Shown here: positions 8,300 to 18,034 of the stretch, one piece after another
Numbering within the stretch: the stretch's first letter is position 1
Layout: each line of letters starts with the position of its first letter
NCBI RefSeq assembly: GCF_012275445.1
Contig: NZ_JAAZQK010000006.1
Coordinates: forward strand, 324,825 to 388,824
Source: Rhizobacter sp. SG703
GTDB taxonomy: Bacteria; Pseudomonadota; Gammaproteobacteria; Burkholderiales; Burkholderiaceae_C
Direction of reading: 5' to 3'
DNA: 64,000 nucleotides
The notes under the pieces: model-generated
What the model saw: only the letters and a program-made list of their open reading frames with translations
Told to the model about the DNA's origin: nothing
Databases searched by the model: none
Position numbers and translations under genes: made by a program

Positions 8300-11200
8300 A
8301 TGAAACGCATGCTGATCAATGCGACGCAGCCCGAAGAGCGTCGCCTCGCGATCGTCGACGGCCAGAAGCTGCTCGATTTCGAGACCGAGATCGAAGGCCG
8401 CGAGCAACGCAAGGGCAACATCTACAAGGCCGTCGTCACGCGCGTCGAGCCGTCTCTCGAAGCCTGCTTCGTCGACTACGGCGAAGACCGCCACGGCTTC
8501 CTGCCGTTCAAGGAAATCTCGAAGAACTACTTCCGCGACGGCGCCGACGTGCGCAACGCGCGCATCCAGGACGCGATCCGCGAAGGCGACCAGCTGCTGG
8601 TCCAGGTCGAGAAGGAAGAGCGCGGCAACAAGGGCGCGGCCCTGACCACCTTCGTCTCGCTGGCCGGACGCTACCTCGTGCTGATGCCCAACAACCCGCG
8701 CGGCGGCGGCGTGAGCCGGCGCATCGAGGGCGAGGAGCGCGAGGAGCTGAAGGAAAACCTCGACCAGCTCGAGTACCCGAAGGGCATGAGCCTGATCGCC
8801 CGCACCGCCGGCATCGGCCGCAGCGCCGTCGAGCTGCAGTGGGACCTGAACTACATGCTGAAGCTGTGGAGCGCCATCGACGGCGCATCGCAGGGCGGCA
8901 AGGGCGCGTTCCTGATCTACCAGGAATCGTCGCTGGTGATCCGCGCGATCCGCGACTACTTCACGTCGGATGTCGGCGAGATCCTGATCGACACCGACGA
9001 CATCTACGACCAGGCGATGCAGTTCATGAACCACGTGATGCCGGAATCGGCCGCACGTGTGAAGCGCTATCGCGACGACGCCCCGCTGTTCTCGCGCTTC
9101 CAGATCGAGCACCAGATCGAGACCGCGTTCTCGCGCACGGTGAACCTGCCGTCGGGCGGCGCGATCGTGATCGACCACACCGAGGCGCTGGTGTCGGTCG
9201 ACGTCAACTCGGCCCGCTCGACGCGCGGCAGCGACATCGAGGAAACCGCGACCCGCACCAACCTGGAAGCCGCCGACGAGATCGCGCGCCAGATGCGGCT
9301 GCGCGACCTGGGTGGCCTGATCGTCGTCGACTTCATCGACATGGAAGAGTCGAAGAACCGCCGCGAGGTCGAGACCCGGCTGCGCGATGCGCTGCGCCAG
9401 GACCGCGCCCGCGTGCAGTTCAGCTCGATCAGCAAGTTCGGCCTGCTCGAACTGAGCCGCCAGCGCCTGCGCCCGGCGCTGAGCGAAGGCAGCCACATCA
9501 CCTGCCCGCGTTGCAACGGCACCGGCCACATCCGCGACACCGAGTCCAGCGCGCTGCAGATCCTGCGCATGGTCCAGGAAGAGTCGATGAAGGACAACAC
9601 CGCCGCCGTGCACGTGCAGGTGCCGGTGGAGGTGACCTCGTTCCTGCTGAACGAGAAGCGCACCGAGATCACGAAGATCGAACTGAAGCAGCGCATCACC
9701 GTGCTGCTGGTGCCGAACAAGCACCTGGACACGCCGAACTACAAGCTCGAGCGCCTGCGCCACGACGACCCGCGCCTGGAGAACCTGCAGGTCAGCTACT
9801 CGATGATCGAGGAGCCGGACGACGAGGTCGGCATCACGCGTCGCGAGAAGGCCAAGCCGAAACAGGAGCCGGTCATCAAGGGCATCCTGCCGGAAACGCC
9901 GGCACCGATCGTGCCGCCGAAGCCCGCGCCCGCACCGGTCGCGGCACCGGTGGCCGCCGCACCCGCGCCGGCACCGGTCGCGACCCCGACGCCGGCAGGC
10001 GGTGGCTTCTTCGGCTGGGTCAAGCGCCTGTTCGGCGCCGGCGAGCCGGAGGTCGCACCAGCGGTGAAGGCCCCGGCAGCGACCGGCGAGGCCGGCGCGA
10101 AGCGCGATGGCCGCGGCGAGCGTGGCGATCGAGGCAATGGCCGCGGCAACGGCCGTGGCGAACGCGACGGCAAGCGCGATGGGCGCCGCGGCGAGCGCGG
10201 CGGTGATCGCAACCGTGGCGAGGGCCGCCCCGAAGGCGGACGCGGCGAAGGGCGTGGTGAAGGGCGAGGCGAAGGCCGCGGTGAGCCGCGCGCCGAGGGC
10301 CGCCCGGAAGGACGCGGCGAACGCCCGGAACGGGGCGAGCGCAACGAGCGCGGTGGCCGCCGCGGCGAGCGGGCCGAGCGGGTCGACGAAGTGGCTGCCG
10401 GCGTCGACGCCGGCGCTGCGGTCGCGACGCCGCGCACGGACGAGCGTCCGCCGCGTGGTGAAGGACGAGGAGAAGGTCGCGGCGAAGGCCGTGGCGACAG
10501 CAGCCGCCGCGGTCCGCGTCCCGAGCGCGAACGCCGTCCGGCCGATGCGCCGGTCGACGGTGCCGTGACCGACGTCGCTCCGGCGCAGGCCTTCAGCGAC
10601 ACCGTGCCGAGTCCCGACGCCGAAGGCGGCGAGGTCCGCGAAGGCGGCCGTCGCCGTCGCCGTGGCCGCGGTGGCCGCGACCGCGACGAGGCTCGAAACG
10701 GCGAAGCCGTCGTGAGCGAGGGCGGTGCCGAACAGGTCGCCGACGCGCCAGGTGAAGAGGGTGCGGTCCGCGCCGAGCGGGCGGTGGATGCCGCGGCTCA
10801 GCAGGCCGACAACGCCGAATCCTCCGGTGCACCGGAGGGCGGCGACGCCACGCCGGAAGGCGGCGAGCGCGATGGGCGCCGCCGTGGCCGCGGCCGGGAT
10901 CGCCAGCGCCGTGAACGGCGCGACGAGACCGAAGGCGGCACACCGTCGGCCGAAGGTGCCGAAGCCGGCGCCTCGGGCGATGTCCCGGCCGCTGCGGTGG
11001 CCGAACCGGTGTACCGCCCGGAGATCGCCGAAGCGCCGGCCTACACGCCGCCGGTCCAGGCGTACGTCGCAGCGCCTGTCGCCGCACCCGCTGAGCCGGT
11101 CGCCGCTCCGGTGGTGGCCGCAGCGCCGGTCGTTGCGGCTCCGGTCGCCGCGCCCGTGGCGGCGCCGGTCGCTGCACCGGTCGCCTCTCCGGTCGCTGCG

Positions 11201-11464
11201 CCGGCCGCACGCTTCGTGCTGCCTCTGGCCGACCTGCAATCGGTCGCCGAGACGGCCGGGCTCGAATGGGTCAACTCGGATGCCGAGAAGATCCGGGCCG
11301 TCCAGGAAGCGATGGCCCGCGAGCCGAAGCCGATCCACGTGCCGCGCGAGCCCCGCCCGCCGGTCGCGATCGACGAAGGTCCGCTGGTGCTGGTCGAGAC
11401 GCGCAAGGACCTGTCGCAGGTCAAGCTGCCGTTCGAATCGGAGTCCGGCAATCCGATGGCTTGA
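8300..11464 (+). CDS. rne: ribonuclease E
   Basis: A 1054-residue endoribonuclease, the core of the RNA degradosome, involved in mRNA decay and in rRNA and tRNA maturation. The catalytic half begins MKRMLINATQ with an S1 domain (about 38-120), then 5'-sensor and DNase I-like regions with VSVDVNSA and DFIDMEESKN holding the Mg-binding aspartates. The Zn-link CPRC (Cys402, Cys405) joins the subunits. After about residue 510 the protein is disordered: an Ala/Pro linker, a long Arg/Gly/Glu-rich RNA-binding scaffold with tandem GRGE units, a PVAA repeat tract, then a conserved C-terminal tail. AAGGAG at 8289-8294 supports the ATG at 8300. Confidence 0.97.
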   Translation: MKRMLINATQPEERRLAIVDGQKLLDFETEIEGREQRKGNIYKAVVTRVEPSLEACFVDYGEDRHGFLPFKEISKNYFRDGADVRNARIQDAIREGDQLLVQVEKEERGNKGAALTTFVSLAGRYLVLMPNNPRGGGVSRRIEGEEREELKENLDQLEYPKGMSLIARTAGIGRSAVELQWDLNYMLKLWSAIDGASQGGKGAFLIYQESSLVIRAIRDYFTSDVGEILIDTDDIYDQAMQFMNHVMPESAARVKRYRDDAPLFSRFQIEHQIETAFSRTVNLPSGGAIVIDHTEALVSVDVNSARSTRGSDIEETATRTNLEAADEIARQMRLRDLGGLIVVDFIDMEESKNRREVETRLRDALRQDRARVQFSSISKFGLLELSRQRLRPALSEGSHITCPRCNGTGHIRDTESSALQILRMVQEESMKDNTAAVHVQVPVEVTSFLLNEKRTEITKIELKQRITVLLVPNKHLDTPNYKLERLRHDDPRLENLQVSYSMIEEPDDEVGITRREKAKPKQEPVIKGILPETPAPIVPPKPAPAPVAAPVAAAPAPAPVATPTPAGGGFFGWVKRLFGAGEPEVAPAVKAPAATGEAGAKRDGRGERGDRGNGRGNGRGERDGKRDGRRGERGGDRNRGEGRPEGGRGEGRGEGRGEGRGEPRAEGRPEGRGERPERGERNERGGRRGERAERVDEVAAGVDAGAAVATPRTDERPPRGEGRGEGRGEGRGDSSRRGPRPERERRPADAPVDGAVTDVAPAQAFSDTVPSPDAEGGEVREGGRRRRRGRGGRDRDEARNGEAVVSEGGAEQVADAPGEEGAVRAERAVDAAAQQADNAESSGAPEGGDATPEGGERDGRRRGRGRDRQRRERRDETEGGTPSAEGAEAGASGDVPAAAVAEPVYRPEIAEAPAYTPPVQAYVAAPVAAPAEPVAAPVVAAAPVVAAPVAAPVAAPVAAPVASPVAAPAARFVLPLADLQSVAETAGLEWVNSDAEKIRAVQEAMAREPKPIHVPREPRPPVAIDEGPLVLVETRKDLSQVKLPFESESGNPMA

Positions 11465-11486
11465 ACGCGATCCGACAGCGTGAACG

Positions 11487-11510
11487 ACGGCGCCTTCGGG
11501 CGCCGTTTTT
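11487..11510 (+). terminator. rho-independent terminator of rne
   Basis: ACGGCGCC (11487-11494) pairs with GGCGCCGT (11499-11506) around a TTCG tetraloop and is followed by a run of five T. It lies 23 bp after the rne stop. Confidence 0.92.
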
Positions 11511-11627
11511 CATGCCGCGCGGCATATGCACGAACCCCACCCGCTGGCGCGTTCCGGTGCCTTGCCCGCCGGGGTCGGCGCATGCCATCCTCCTGGGACG
11601 CCTCTGCCGCCGTCCCAGGAGTTCGCC

Positions 11628-12062
11628 ATGAAGAGACTCGCCTTGCTGCTCGCCTGCTGCATCCCCTTCTTCGCGGCAGCCGGCCCGCTCGACGAACGCG
11701 CCGCCGAGGCGCACCTGAAGGCGGTGGCCGCCGGCAACGTCGACGCACTGATGCAGGCCTATGGCGACGACCCGTGGATGGACTGGGTCGGCGGCCCGCT
11801 CGACGGCCGCTACCGCGGCACCGATGCATTGCGCCAGCTGTGGACCCGCTTCGCCGCCGCGAACGACAACCAGCCGCGCACGCTGCAACGCAGCGTGATC
11901 ACACAGAACGCGAATCCGAAGGGCGTGACGCTGACAGCCGTCGCCGAGTACGCCGGCAAGACCACCGTGCGCGTGCGCCACGTGCTGGTCTACCGCGACG
12001 CCAGGCTCGTCAGCGAGGTCTGGCAGATCGATCCGACTGCCGTGCTGACGCCGGCGCCCTGA
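11628..12062 (+). CDS. exported NTF2/SnoaL-like protein
   Basis: A 144-residue protein with a Sec signal peptide (about 1-18, ending FFAAAG) and a cone-shaped NTF2/SnoaL-like domain with motifs AAEAHLKAVAAGNVDALMQAY and WTRFAAAN. Members range from isomerases to simple ligand-binding proteins, and nothing here fixes a reaction. AGGAG at 11617-11621 supports the ATG at 11628 over an in-frame ATG at 11526. Six bases later starts a cupredoxin-like exported protein, so the two are probably cotranscribed. Confidence 0.75.
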   Translation: MKRLALLLACCIPFFAAAGPLDERAAEAHLKAVAAGNVDALMQAYGDDPWMDWVGGPLDGRYRGTDALRQLWTRFAAANDNQPRTLQRSVITQNANPKGVTLTAVAEYAGKTTVRVRHVLVYRDARLVSEVWQIDPTAVLTPAP

Positions 12063-12067
12063 GCTCG

Positions 12068-12718
12068 ATGCCGCGCCGCGCGACAGCCGCCGCGCTGGCG
12101 GCGATCGGCCTGCTGGCCATCGGCTCGGCGCAGGCCGCCTCCGCGACCGTCGAAGTGCGGACGCCGAGCGGCGCGCCGGTCGCCGATGCCGTCGTGTGGC
12201 TGGAGCCCGCCGCCGCGTCGACCGCCAGGCGGCCGCCACCCGGCCGGGCCGAGATTCGCCAGGTGAAGCTGGAGTTCGTGCCGTTCGTCAGCGTGCTGCC
12301 GGTCGGCACGCGGGTGGATTTTCCGAACCGCGACAAGGTCAAGCACCACGTCTACTCGTTCTCGAGTGCGAAGAGCTTCGAGATCCAGCTTTACAGCGGC
12401 ATGCCCGTCGAGCCGGTGGTGTTCGACAAGCCCGGGCCGGTCGTGCTCGGCTGCAACATCCACGACTGGATGGAGGCCTACGTGATGGTGGTCGACTCGG
12501 CCTGGTACGGCAAGTCGGAGGCATCGGGGCGCATCGCCCTCGGTGCCGTGGCGCCGGGCCGCTACCTGCTGCACGCCTGGCACCCGTACCAGAAGGCGTC
12601 GGTGGCGCCCCAGGCGGTGGACCTCACGAAGGCGCGCGACGCCGCAGCGTGGCGGGTCGACATCGAACTCGTCGTGCCGCCGCGCAAGCCGCGCCGGCCG
12701 CTCGACGAGCATTACTGA
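12068..12718 (+). CDS. exported cupredoxin-like protein ('methylamine utilization protein' family)
   Basis: A 216-residue protein with a signal peptide (1-23, ending GSAQA), a carboxypeptidase-regulatory-like beta domain and a plastocyanin-like fold. Candidate type-1 copper ligands are present: His93 or His94 (KHHVYSF) and Cys129, His132, Met135 (CNIHDWM). It would be a periplasmic electron carrier or copper protein. The family label comes from general annotation practice. No methylamine dehydrogenase genes are nearby. It ends 2 bp from the convergent nagZ with no hairpin between them. Confidence 0.8.
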   Translation: MPRRATAAALAAIGLLAIGSAQAASATVEVRTPSGAPVADAVVWLEPAAASTARRPPPGRAEIRQVKLEFVPFVSVLPVGTRVDFPNRDKVKHHVYSFSSAKSFEIQLYSGMPVEPVVFDKPGPVVLGCNIHDWMEAYVMVVDSAWYGKSEASGRIALGAVAPGRYLLHAWHPYQKASVAPQAVDLTKARDAAAWRVDIELVVPPRKPRRPLDEHY

Positions 12719-12720
12719 AC

Positions 12721-13770
12721 TCAGGGCAAGCGTTCGAGTGCGTTCTGGTAAGTCGGCTGGTGCATCAGCTCGTCCCACGGCAGCGGCGAGCTCTGCGGCA
12801 GCAGCTCCAGCCGGCGCGTCTCGCTGTTCGCATCGGCCTGCCAGCGACCCTGCGCGAGCGCCTCCGCCAGGCCGTCGAGCAGCACGTCGACCGGCCGGCC
12901 GCCGTCGACCTTCGACTGGTTGCACAGCAGCACCAGGTCGCAGCCTGCGTTCAGCGCGGCGATGCCGGCGTCGAGCGCGCTGCCGGCGACGCGAGCGCCT
13001 TCCATGCTGAGGTCGTCGCAGCAGATCGCGCCGGTGTAGCCGAGCTGGCCGCGCAGGATCTCCTTCAGCCAGCGCGACGAGAAACCGGCCGGCACTGCAT
13101 CGACCAGCGGGAAGGTCACGTGCGCCGGCATCACGCAGGTCAGCGTGGTCGACAGCCAGTCGTAGGGCTTCGCATCCTCGTCGAGGATCTGCTGCAGCGT
13201 GCGGTCGTCGACGGCGCGGGCCACATGCGAATCGGCCACCGCGTAGCCGTGCGCCGGGAAGTGCTTGCCGCAGTTGGCCATGCCGGCGCGCAGCAGGCCC
13301 ATGGCCAGCGCCTGCGCGAGGATCGCGACGACGCGCGGGTCGCGGTGGAACGCGCGATCGCCGACGACCTGGCTGCGCCCATGGTCGAGGTCGACCACCG
13401 GCGTGTAGCTGAGTTCCACGCCGCAGGCCCGCAGCTCGGCGCCGAGCACGTAGCCGGCCGACGTGGCCGCATCGACGGCGCGCATCGCATCGCGCATCCA
13501 CAGCTCGCCGAATTCGCGCATCGCCGGCAGGTGCGTGAAGCCGTCGGTGCGGAAGCGCTGAACGCGGCCGCCTTCGTGGTCGACGGTGATCAGCACGTCG
13601 GGCCGGATCGACTTGACCTCGGCGGTCAGCTCGGTCAGGTGGCGGCGGTCGATCCAGTTGCGGGTGAACAGGATCATCCCGCCGGTCAACGGATGGCGCA
13701 GCCGCCGCCGATCGTCGTCGGTCAGGGCCGTGCCGGCGATGTCGAGGATCACCGGGGCGTGTTCGCTCAT
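12721..13770 (-). CDS. nagZ: beta-N-acetylhexosaminidase NagZ (peptidoglycan recycling)
   Basis: A 349-residue GH3 enzyme that removes GlcNAc from GlcNAc-anhydroMurNAc-peptides during cytoplasmic cell-wall recycling. Motifs are the substrate-binding DHEGGRVQRF, the catalytic loop KHFPAHG (169-175) and the nucleophile in CDDLSMEGA (Asp252/Asp253). There is no signal peptide, as expected. The ATG at 13770 gives the conserved N-terminus. It is the last gene of the lepA-to-nagZ run, 17 bp after acpS. Confidence 0.95.
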   Translation of the reverse strand: MSEHAPVILDIAGTALTDDDRRRLRHPLTGGMILFTRNWIDRRHLTELTAEVKSIRPDVLITVDHEGGRVQRFRTDGFTHLPAMREFGELWMRDAMRAVDAATSAGYVLGAELRACGVELSYTPVVDLDHGRSQVVGDRAFHRDPRVVAILAQALAMGLLRAGMANCGKHFPAHGYAVADSHVARAVDDRTLQQILDEDAKPYDWLSTTLTCVMPAHVTFPLVDAVPAGFSSRWLKEILRGQLGYTGAICCDDLSMEGARVAGSALDAGIAALNAGCDLVLLCNQSKVDGGRPVDVLLDGLAEALAQGRWQADANSETRRLELLPQSSPLPWDELMHQPTYQNALERLP

Positions 13771-13787
13771 GCTGGTTCTTTCCGCAT

Positions 13788-14186
13788 TCAGGGTTGCTGG
13801 GTTTCGACGACGACGAAGCTCGCCGCATAGTCGGTCTCGTCGGTGACGCTGACGTGCGCGACCAGGTGCCGCGCCGCGAACCAGGCGGCCAGCTCGCCGT
13901 GCAGCACGATCTCGGGCTTGCCGCTCGGCGCGTTGAGGATCTCGCAGGCGCGCCAGGTCATCGGCATGCGCATGCCGCGGCCGATGGCCTTCGAGAACGC
14001 CTCCTTGGCCGAGAACCGGGTCGCCAGGTAGCTGATGCCGCGGGCCTCGACACGCGCGCGCCGCGCATGGAACACCGCCAGCTCCTGCGGGCCGAGCACC
14101 TTGGTGGCGAAGCGCTCGCCGCGCCGCTCGAAGGTCGCGGCGATGCGCCGCACGTCGCAGATGTCGGTGCCGATGCCGTAGATCAC
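13788..14186 (-). CDS. acpS: holo-[acyl-carrier-protein] synthase AcpS
   Basis: A 132-residue phosphopantetheinyl transferase that loads 4'-phosphopantetheine from CoA onto AcpP (this window, 27021-27260). Mg-binding Asp8 in GIGTDI and the [11 protein letters not shown] motif are present. The start is GTG at 14186, sharing four bases with the pdxJ stop (GTGA). Longer frames upstream overlap pdxJ and are spurious. Confidence 0.95.
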   Translation of the reverse strand: MIYGIGTDICDVRRIAATFERRGERFATKVLGPQELAVFHARRARVEARGISYLATRFSAKEAFSKAIGRGMRMPMTWRACEILNAPSGKPEIVLHGELAAWFAARHLVAHVSVTDETDYAASFVVVETQQP

Positions 14187-15007
14187 CGCGGTGACGCCGT
14201 CTGGGTCGACACCTGCGCCGACATCCGGATGCAGCGCTGGTAGTCGCGCACCGTCTCGACCAGGCCGAGTTCGAGCGCATCGGCGACCAGCGCATGGCCG
14301 ATCGAGACCTCCTGCACGCCGGGCACGGCGCGCAGGAAATCGGCCAGGTTGGCGCGGTTCAGGTCGTGGCCGGCGTTCACGCCGAGGCCCGCGCGCAACG
14401 CCGCCTCGGCGGTGGCCGTGAAGCCGGCCAGCACCGCCGCGCCGGCCGGCGTGCCGTGTGCGCTGGCGAAGGTCTCGGTGTAGAGCTCGACGCGGTCGGC
14501 GCCGAGCGCGCGGACCGCCGCCATCGCCTGCGGCTGCGGGTCCATGAAGAGACTGACGCGCACGCCCAGCGCATGCACCTCGGCGACCAGCGGCGCGAGG
14601 CGCGCGGCGTCTTCCGGGAAGCGCCAGCCGTGGTCCGAGGTCGATTGCTCGACGCTGTCGGGCACGAAGGTGCACTGGTGCAAAGGCAGGCCACGGCGCT
14701 TCAGTTCGCGCGCGAAGTCCATCAGGTTGTGGAACGGGTTGCCTTCGATGTTGTATTCGATGTGCGGCGTCGCCTGCAGCAGCTCGGCGAGTTCGTAGAC
14801 GTCGGTGGCCCGGATGTGGCGCTCGTCCGGCCGCGGGTGCACCGTGATGCCCTGCGCGCCGCCCTGCAGCGCGAGTTCGGCGGCACGCGTCACGCTCGGG
14901 ATGCCGAGGTGGCGCGTGTTGCGCAGCAGCGCGACCTTGTTCAGGTTGACCGACAACGCTGTCTGGCCGCGGTGCGGATCCTCGCCGCTCGTCTGGAAAG
15001 GGTTCAT
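14183..15007 (-). CDS. pdxJ: pyridoxine 5'-phosphate synthase PdxJ
   Basis: A 274-residue TIM-barrel enzyme that condenses 1-deoxy-D-xylulose 5-phosphate with 3-amino-2-oxopropyl phosphate, the last ring-forming step of vitamin B6 synthesis. Visible motifs are [28 protein letters not shown] and NAGHDLN near the phosphate-binding end. An extra polar N-terminus of about 18 residues ([11 protein letters not shown]) precedes the barrel. It is tightly packed between recO and acpS, the standard order in this group. Confidence 0.95.
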   Translation of the reverse strand: MNPFQTSGEDPHRGQTALSVNLNKVALLRNTRHLGIPSVTRAAELALQGGAQGITVHPRPDERHIRATDVYELAELLQATPHIEYNIEGNPFHNLMDFARELKRRGLPLHQCTFVPDSVEQSTSDHGWRFPEDAARLAPLVAEVHALGVRVSLFMDPQPQAMAAVRALGADRVELYTETFASAHGTPAGAAVLAGFTATAEAALRAGLGVNAGHDLNRANLADFLRAVPGVQEVSIGHALVADALELGLVETVRDYQRCIRMSAQVSTQTASPR

Positions 15008-15013
15008 GTGGTG

Positions 15014-15829
15014 TCAGCGCTCCAAGGCTTGCACGTCGAGCATCACCTGCCGCGTACGCAGCACCGATGAGCCCAGATGATAGTGAAGCAGCGCGCGCAG
15101 CAGCAGCTTCAGTTCCTGCAGCGCCGGCGCGCAGGCCTGCTGCAGTGCCGCGAGGCTGCCGTGCTGCAGCGCGGCCTGCAGGCCGATCAGCGTCTGGCCG
15201 GCCAGTTCGTTCTCGCGGCCGCGCGAGGTCGCGACGCCCTGCTCGGGCAGCAGCAGGTAGCGGCCGGCGGGATCGACCTCGTCCTGCGTCGTCGTCACGC
15301 AGCTCAGGTCGGGCAGCACGCCGATCTGCTGCAGCAGCGCCAGCTCGAAGGCCCGCAGCGCGGTCTGCACGGCGCCGTCGTCGGTCGATGCCAGCAGCGC
15401 GAGCGTCAACGCGTAGGCATCGAACAGCATCGGGTGGGCGTCGCTGCGGGCGAGCAGCTTCATCAGCAGCTCGTTCAGGTAGAAGCCGCTGAACAGCGCC
15501 GCGCCGGTCAGCATCGCATGGCCGCCGGCCCATTCGGCGCCGCGCAGCGTCTGCACGTCGCTGGCCGATTCGCCGGACGACCCGCCGAACGACCCGCCGG
15601 ACGATTCCGACGCACGCGGCGGCTTGCCGAGCGTCACCTGGATGCGCTGGAACGGCAGCAGCACCGGGCGCAGCTGCGAGTACGGTCGCTTGGCGCCCTT
15701 CGCGACCACCGCGATGCGGCCCTGCTCGCGGGTGAACAGGTCGAGGATCAGGCTGGATTCGCTCCAGTCGTAGCGGTGCAGCACATAAGCCGCCTGCGTG
15801 GCCGGCGGGCGCGCGGGGCGGGTGGCCAT
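15014..15829 (-). CDS. recO: DNA repair protein RecO
   Basis: A 271-residue recombination mediator of the RecFOR pathway that helps load RecA on SSB-coated DNA. An N-terminal OB fold ([26 protein letters not shown]) is followed by a helical domain. A Ser/Gly-rich insertion at about 77-92 ([13 protein letters not shown]) lies between the OB fold and the helical part. It is encoded by a short tandem repeat around 15577-15610 and looks like a flexible loop expansion. It lies 9 bp after era. Confidence 0.92.
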   Translation of the reverse strand: MATRPARPPATQAAYVLHRYDWSESSLILDLFTREQGRIAVVAKGAKRPYSQLRPVLLPFQRIQVTLGKPPRASESSGGSFGGSSGESASDVQTLRGAEWAGGHAMLTGAALFSGFYLNELLMKLLARSDAHPMLFDAYALTLALLASTDDGAVQTALRAFELALLQQIGVLPDLSCVTTTQDEVDPAGRYLLLPEQGVATSRGRENELAGQTLIGLQAALQHGSLAALQQACAPALQELKLLLRALLHYHLGSSVLRTRQVMLDVQALER

Positions 15830-15838
15830 GCGCGGCGG

Positions 15839-16816
15839 CTATTCGTAGCCGTAGGTGCGCAGATGCTCTTCGTCGTCGGCCCAGCCGGATCGCACCTTCA
15901 CCCACAGTTCGAGGAACACGCGGCCGTCCATCAGCCGCTCCAGCTCCTGGCGTGCCTCGGAGCCGATGCGCTTCAGGCGCTCGCCATCGGTGCCGATCAC
16001 CATGCCCTTATGCGAATCGCGCTCGACGATGATGGTCGCGGCGATGCGCCGCAGCGCGCCCTCTTCCTCGAACTTGTCGATCACGACGGTCGAGGTGTAG
16101 GGCAGCTCGTCGCCGGTCAGGCGGAACAGCTTCTCGCGGATGATCTCGCTCGCGAGGAACTTGTCGCTGCGATCGGTCAGCGCGTCTTCTTCGTAGAACC
16201 ACGGCTGCTGCGGCAGGTAGGGTTTCACGATGCCCAGCAGGCGCTGCACGTCGCTGTCCTTCTTGGCGGTCAGCGGCACGAATTCGGCGAACGCGTGGCG
16301 GTCCTGCATGCCCTTGAGCCAGGGCACGAGGTCGGCGCGGCGGTGCACCGCGTCGAGCTTGTTGGCGATCAGCATCACCGGCTTGCCGGCCGGCATCAGC
16401 GCCAGCACCTTCGCGTCGTCGAGCCCGAAGCGGCCGGCCTCGACGACGAACAGCACCAGGTCGACATCGCCGAGCACGCCATGCACCGTGCGGTTCAGCG
16501 TGCGGTTCAACGGCGCGCTGTGGCGCGTCTGGAAGCCGGGCGTGTCGACGAACACGAACTGCGTGTCGTCGACCGTGCGGATGCCGGTGATGCGGTGGCG
16601 CGTCGTCTGCGCCTTGGCGGACGTGATGCTGACCTTCTGGCCGACGAGCGCATTCAGCAGCGTCGACTTGCCGACGTTCGGGCGGCCGACGATCGCGATC
16701 AGCCCGCAACGGGTGGTGACTTCGGCGGAATCGCCGCTGCCGGTGTCGGCGGTGCCGGCGTCGCCAGTGCCGGTGTCGCCGTCGTCTTCGGCAGGTGTTT
16801 CGGGGATGTCGATCAT
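15839..16816 (-). CDS. era: GTPase Era
   Basis: A 325-residue GTPase acting in 16S rRNA processing and 30S assembly. The G1 box GRPNVGKS is at 44-51, with DTPGF, NKLD and a C-terminal KH domain holding [11 protein letters not shown]. Compared with the usual length near 300, it has an N-terminal acidic Gly/Thr/Asp extension of about 35 residues, built of GTGD-like repeats and rich in simple-sequence DNA (16745-16790). The neighbour order rnc-era-recO is conserved. Confidence 0.96.
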   Translation of the reverse strand: MIDIPETPAEDDGDTGTGDAGTADTGSGDSAEVTTRCGLIAIVGRPNVGKSTLLNALVGQKVSITSAKAQTTRHRITGIRTVDDTQFVFVDTPGFQTRHSAPLNRTLNRTVHGVLGDVDLVLFVVEAGRFGLDDAKVLALMPAGKPVMLIANKLDAVHRRADLVPWLKGMQDRHAFAEFVPLTAKKDSDVQRLLGIVKPYLPQQPWFYEEDALTDRSDKFLASEIIREKLFRLTGDELPYTSTVVIDKFEEEGALRRIAATIIVERDSHKGMVIGTDGERLKRIGSEARQELERLMDGRVFLELWVKVRSGWADDEEHLRTYGYE

Positions 16817-16846
16817 GCGGGGAACCAGGAGGGTCGTCGGGGGGCG

Positions 16847-17551
16847 TCAGGAACGCAGCGCGCTGCCGGGCTTGTCGTTCGCCTTCAGCGCGACCAGCAT
16901 GCCGCGCGCGGCTTCCTGCTCGGCGGCGCGGCGCGAGCGGCCCTCGCCGGTTTCGGTCAGGGCGAGGGCCGGGACGGCGCACTCGACTTCGAAGGTCTGC
17001 GCGTGCGCCTGCCCGCGGGTGGCAACGATGCGGTAGGCCGGCACCGGCAGGCGGCGCGCCTGCAGCCACTCCTGCAATTCGGTCTTCGCGTCTTTCGACC
17101 AGTTGTCCAGATCGGTCGTCTCGATGACTTCGCCGAACAGCCGCTGCACCAGCGCCTGTGCGGCCTCGAAACCGCCATCGCGGTAGGCGGCACCGATCAC
17201 GGCTTCGAGTGCGTCGGCGAGGATCGACGGCCGCTGCGCGCCGCCGCCGCGTGCTTCGCCATCGCTCAGGCGCAGCACCTCCGGCAAGCCGATCAGCAGT
17301 GCGACCTTGTGCAAGCTGTCTTCGCGCACCAGGTGCGCCCGCACGCGGGTCAGGTCGCCTTCGTCGGAGCCGGCGAAGCGCTCGAACAGCAGGTCGCTGA
17401 TCGCCAGGCTCAGCACCACGTCGCCGAGGAATTCGAGCCGTTCGTTGTGATCGACCCCGAAGCTGCGGTGCGTGACCGCGCGCGTCAGCAGGTCCGGCTG
17501 GGTGAAGCGGTAGCCCAGGCGGTTCTGCAGGGCGGTCAGTCGGGCATCCAC
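16847..17551 (-). CDS. rnc: ribonuclease III
   Basis: A 234-residue double-strand-specific endoribonuclease for rRNA precursor and regulatory RNA processing. The signature ERLEFLGDVVL carries catalytic acidic residues, and a C-terminal dsRNA-binding domain (about 155-224) ends SRRAAEQEAARGML. It lies between the DUF4845 protein and era. Confidence 0.96.
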   Translation of the reverse strand: MDARLTALQNRLGYRFTQPDLLTRAVTHRSFGVDHNERLEFLGDVVLSLAISDLLFERFAGSDEGDLTRVRAHLVREDSLHKVALLIGLPEVLRLSDGEARGGGAQRPSILADALEAVIGAAYRDGGFEAAQALVQRLFGEVIETTDLDNWSKDAKTELQEWLQARRLPVPAYRIVATRGQAHAQTFEVECAVPALALTETGEGRSRRAAEQEAARGMLVALKANDKPGSALRS

Positions 17552-17609
17552 GCGCGAAGCCGGTTGGTGACGAAAGAGCGGACGCGAGAGCGCGGGTCGG
17601 GGCGAACCC

Positions 17610-18017
17610 TTACCGCGAGCGGCCTTCGTACTTGAGCAGCAGGAAGACCGGCGACATCAGCTCGATCTCCTTGTTGTAGGCGAAGGCGATCACGACCTTG
17701 TCGTTGACCTTCGTGATCTCCAGGTCCTTGCCGCCGATCGAGACGATCGAGTACTCGATGTCCTTCTGGCGATCGAAGGCGGTGCGGATTTCAGGCACGG
17801 TGGAGGCACCGCTCATCGCGATCTTCTCGACCGTGCGCTTGATCGTGAAGTACTCGTTGAGGGTCGGCAGCACCTTCAGGCCGAGGAGCGAGACGATGCC
17901 GATCAGGATGGCCCAGAACATCAGGCCGAACAACGTGACCCCGCGTTGCGGCCCGCGCCGGTGGACAGGTTGCCGCACCTGGTCGCGAGATTCGATCGTC
18001 CGAAGTTCCATCGTCAT
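17610..18017 (-). CDS. DUF4845 single-pass membrane protein
   Basis: A 135-residue protein with one transmembrane helix (about 25-47, GVTLFGLMFWAILIGIVSLLGL) and an extracytoplasmic domain containing FDRQKDIEYS. From general knowledge the family occurs between lepB and rnc in betaproteobacteria, as here, but has no established function. Its place next to the signal peptidase hints at an envelope role only. Confidence 0.88.
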   Translation of the reverse strand: MTMELRTIESRDQVRQPVHRRGPQRGVTLFGLMFWAILIGIVSLLGLKVLPTLNEYFTIKRTVEKIAMSGASTVPEIRTAFDRQKDIEYSIVSIGGKDLEITKVNDKVVIAFAYNKEIELMSPVFLLLKYEGRSR

Positions 18018-18034
18018 TTACCTGTTGCTCCCAC

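Noticed and set aside
7793-11338. 1181-residue open frame antisense to rne
   Set aside because: Long antisense frames are expected in very GC-rich DNA. It lacks a start signal and any recognisable domain, and its periodic composition mirrors the Arg/Gly/Glu repeats of RNase E.
15077-17635. 852-residue plus-strand frame through recO, era and rnc
   Set aside because: It is antisense to three well-conserved genes and reads as His/Arg/Gln-rich low-complexity sequence, typical of a shadow frame.
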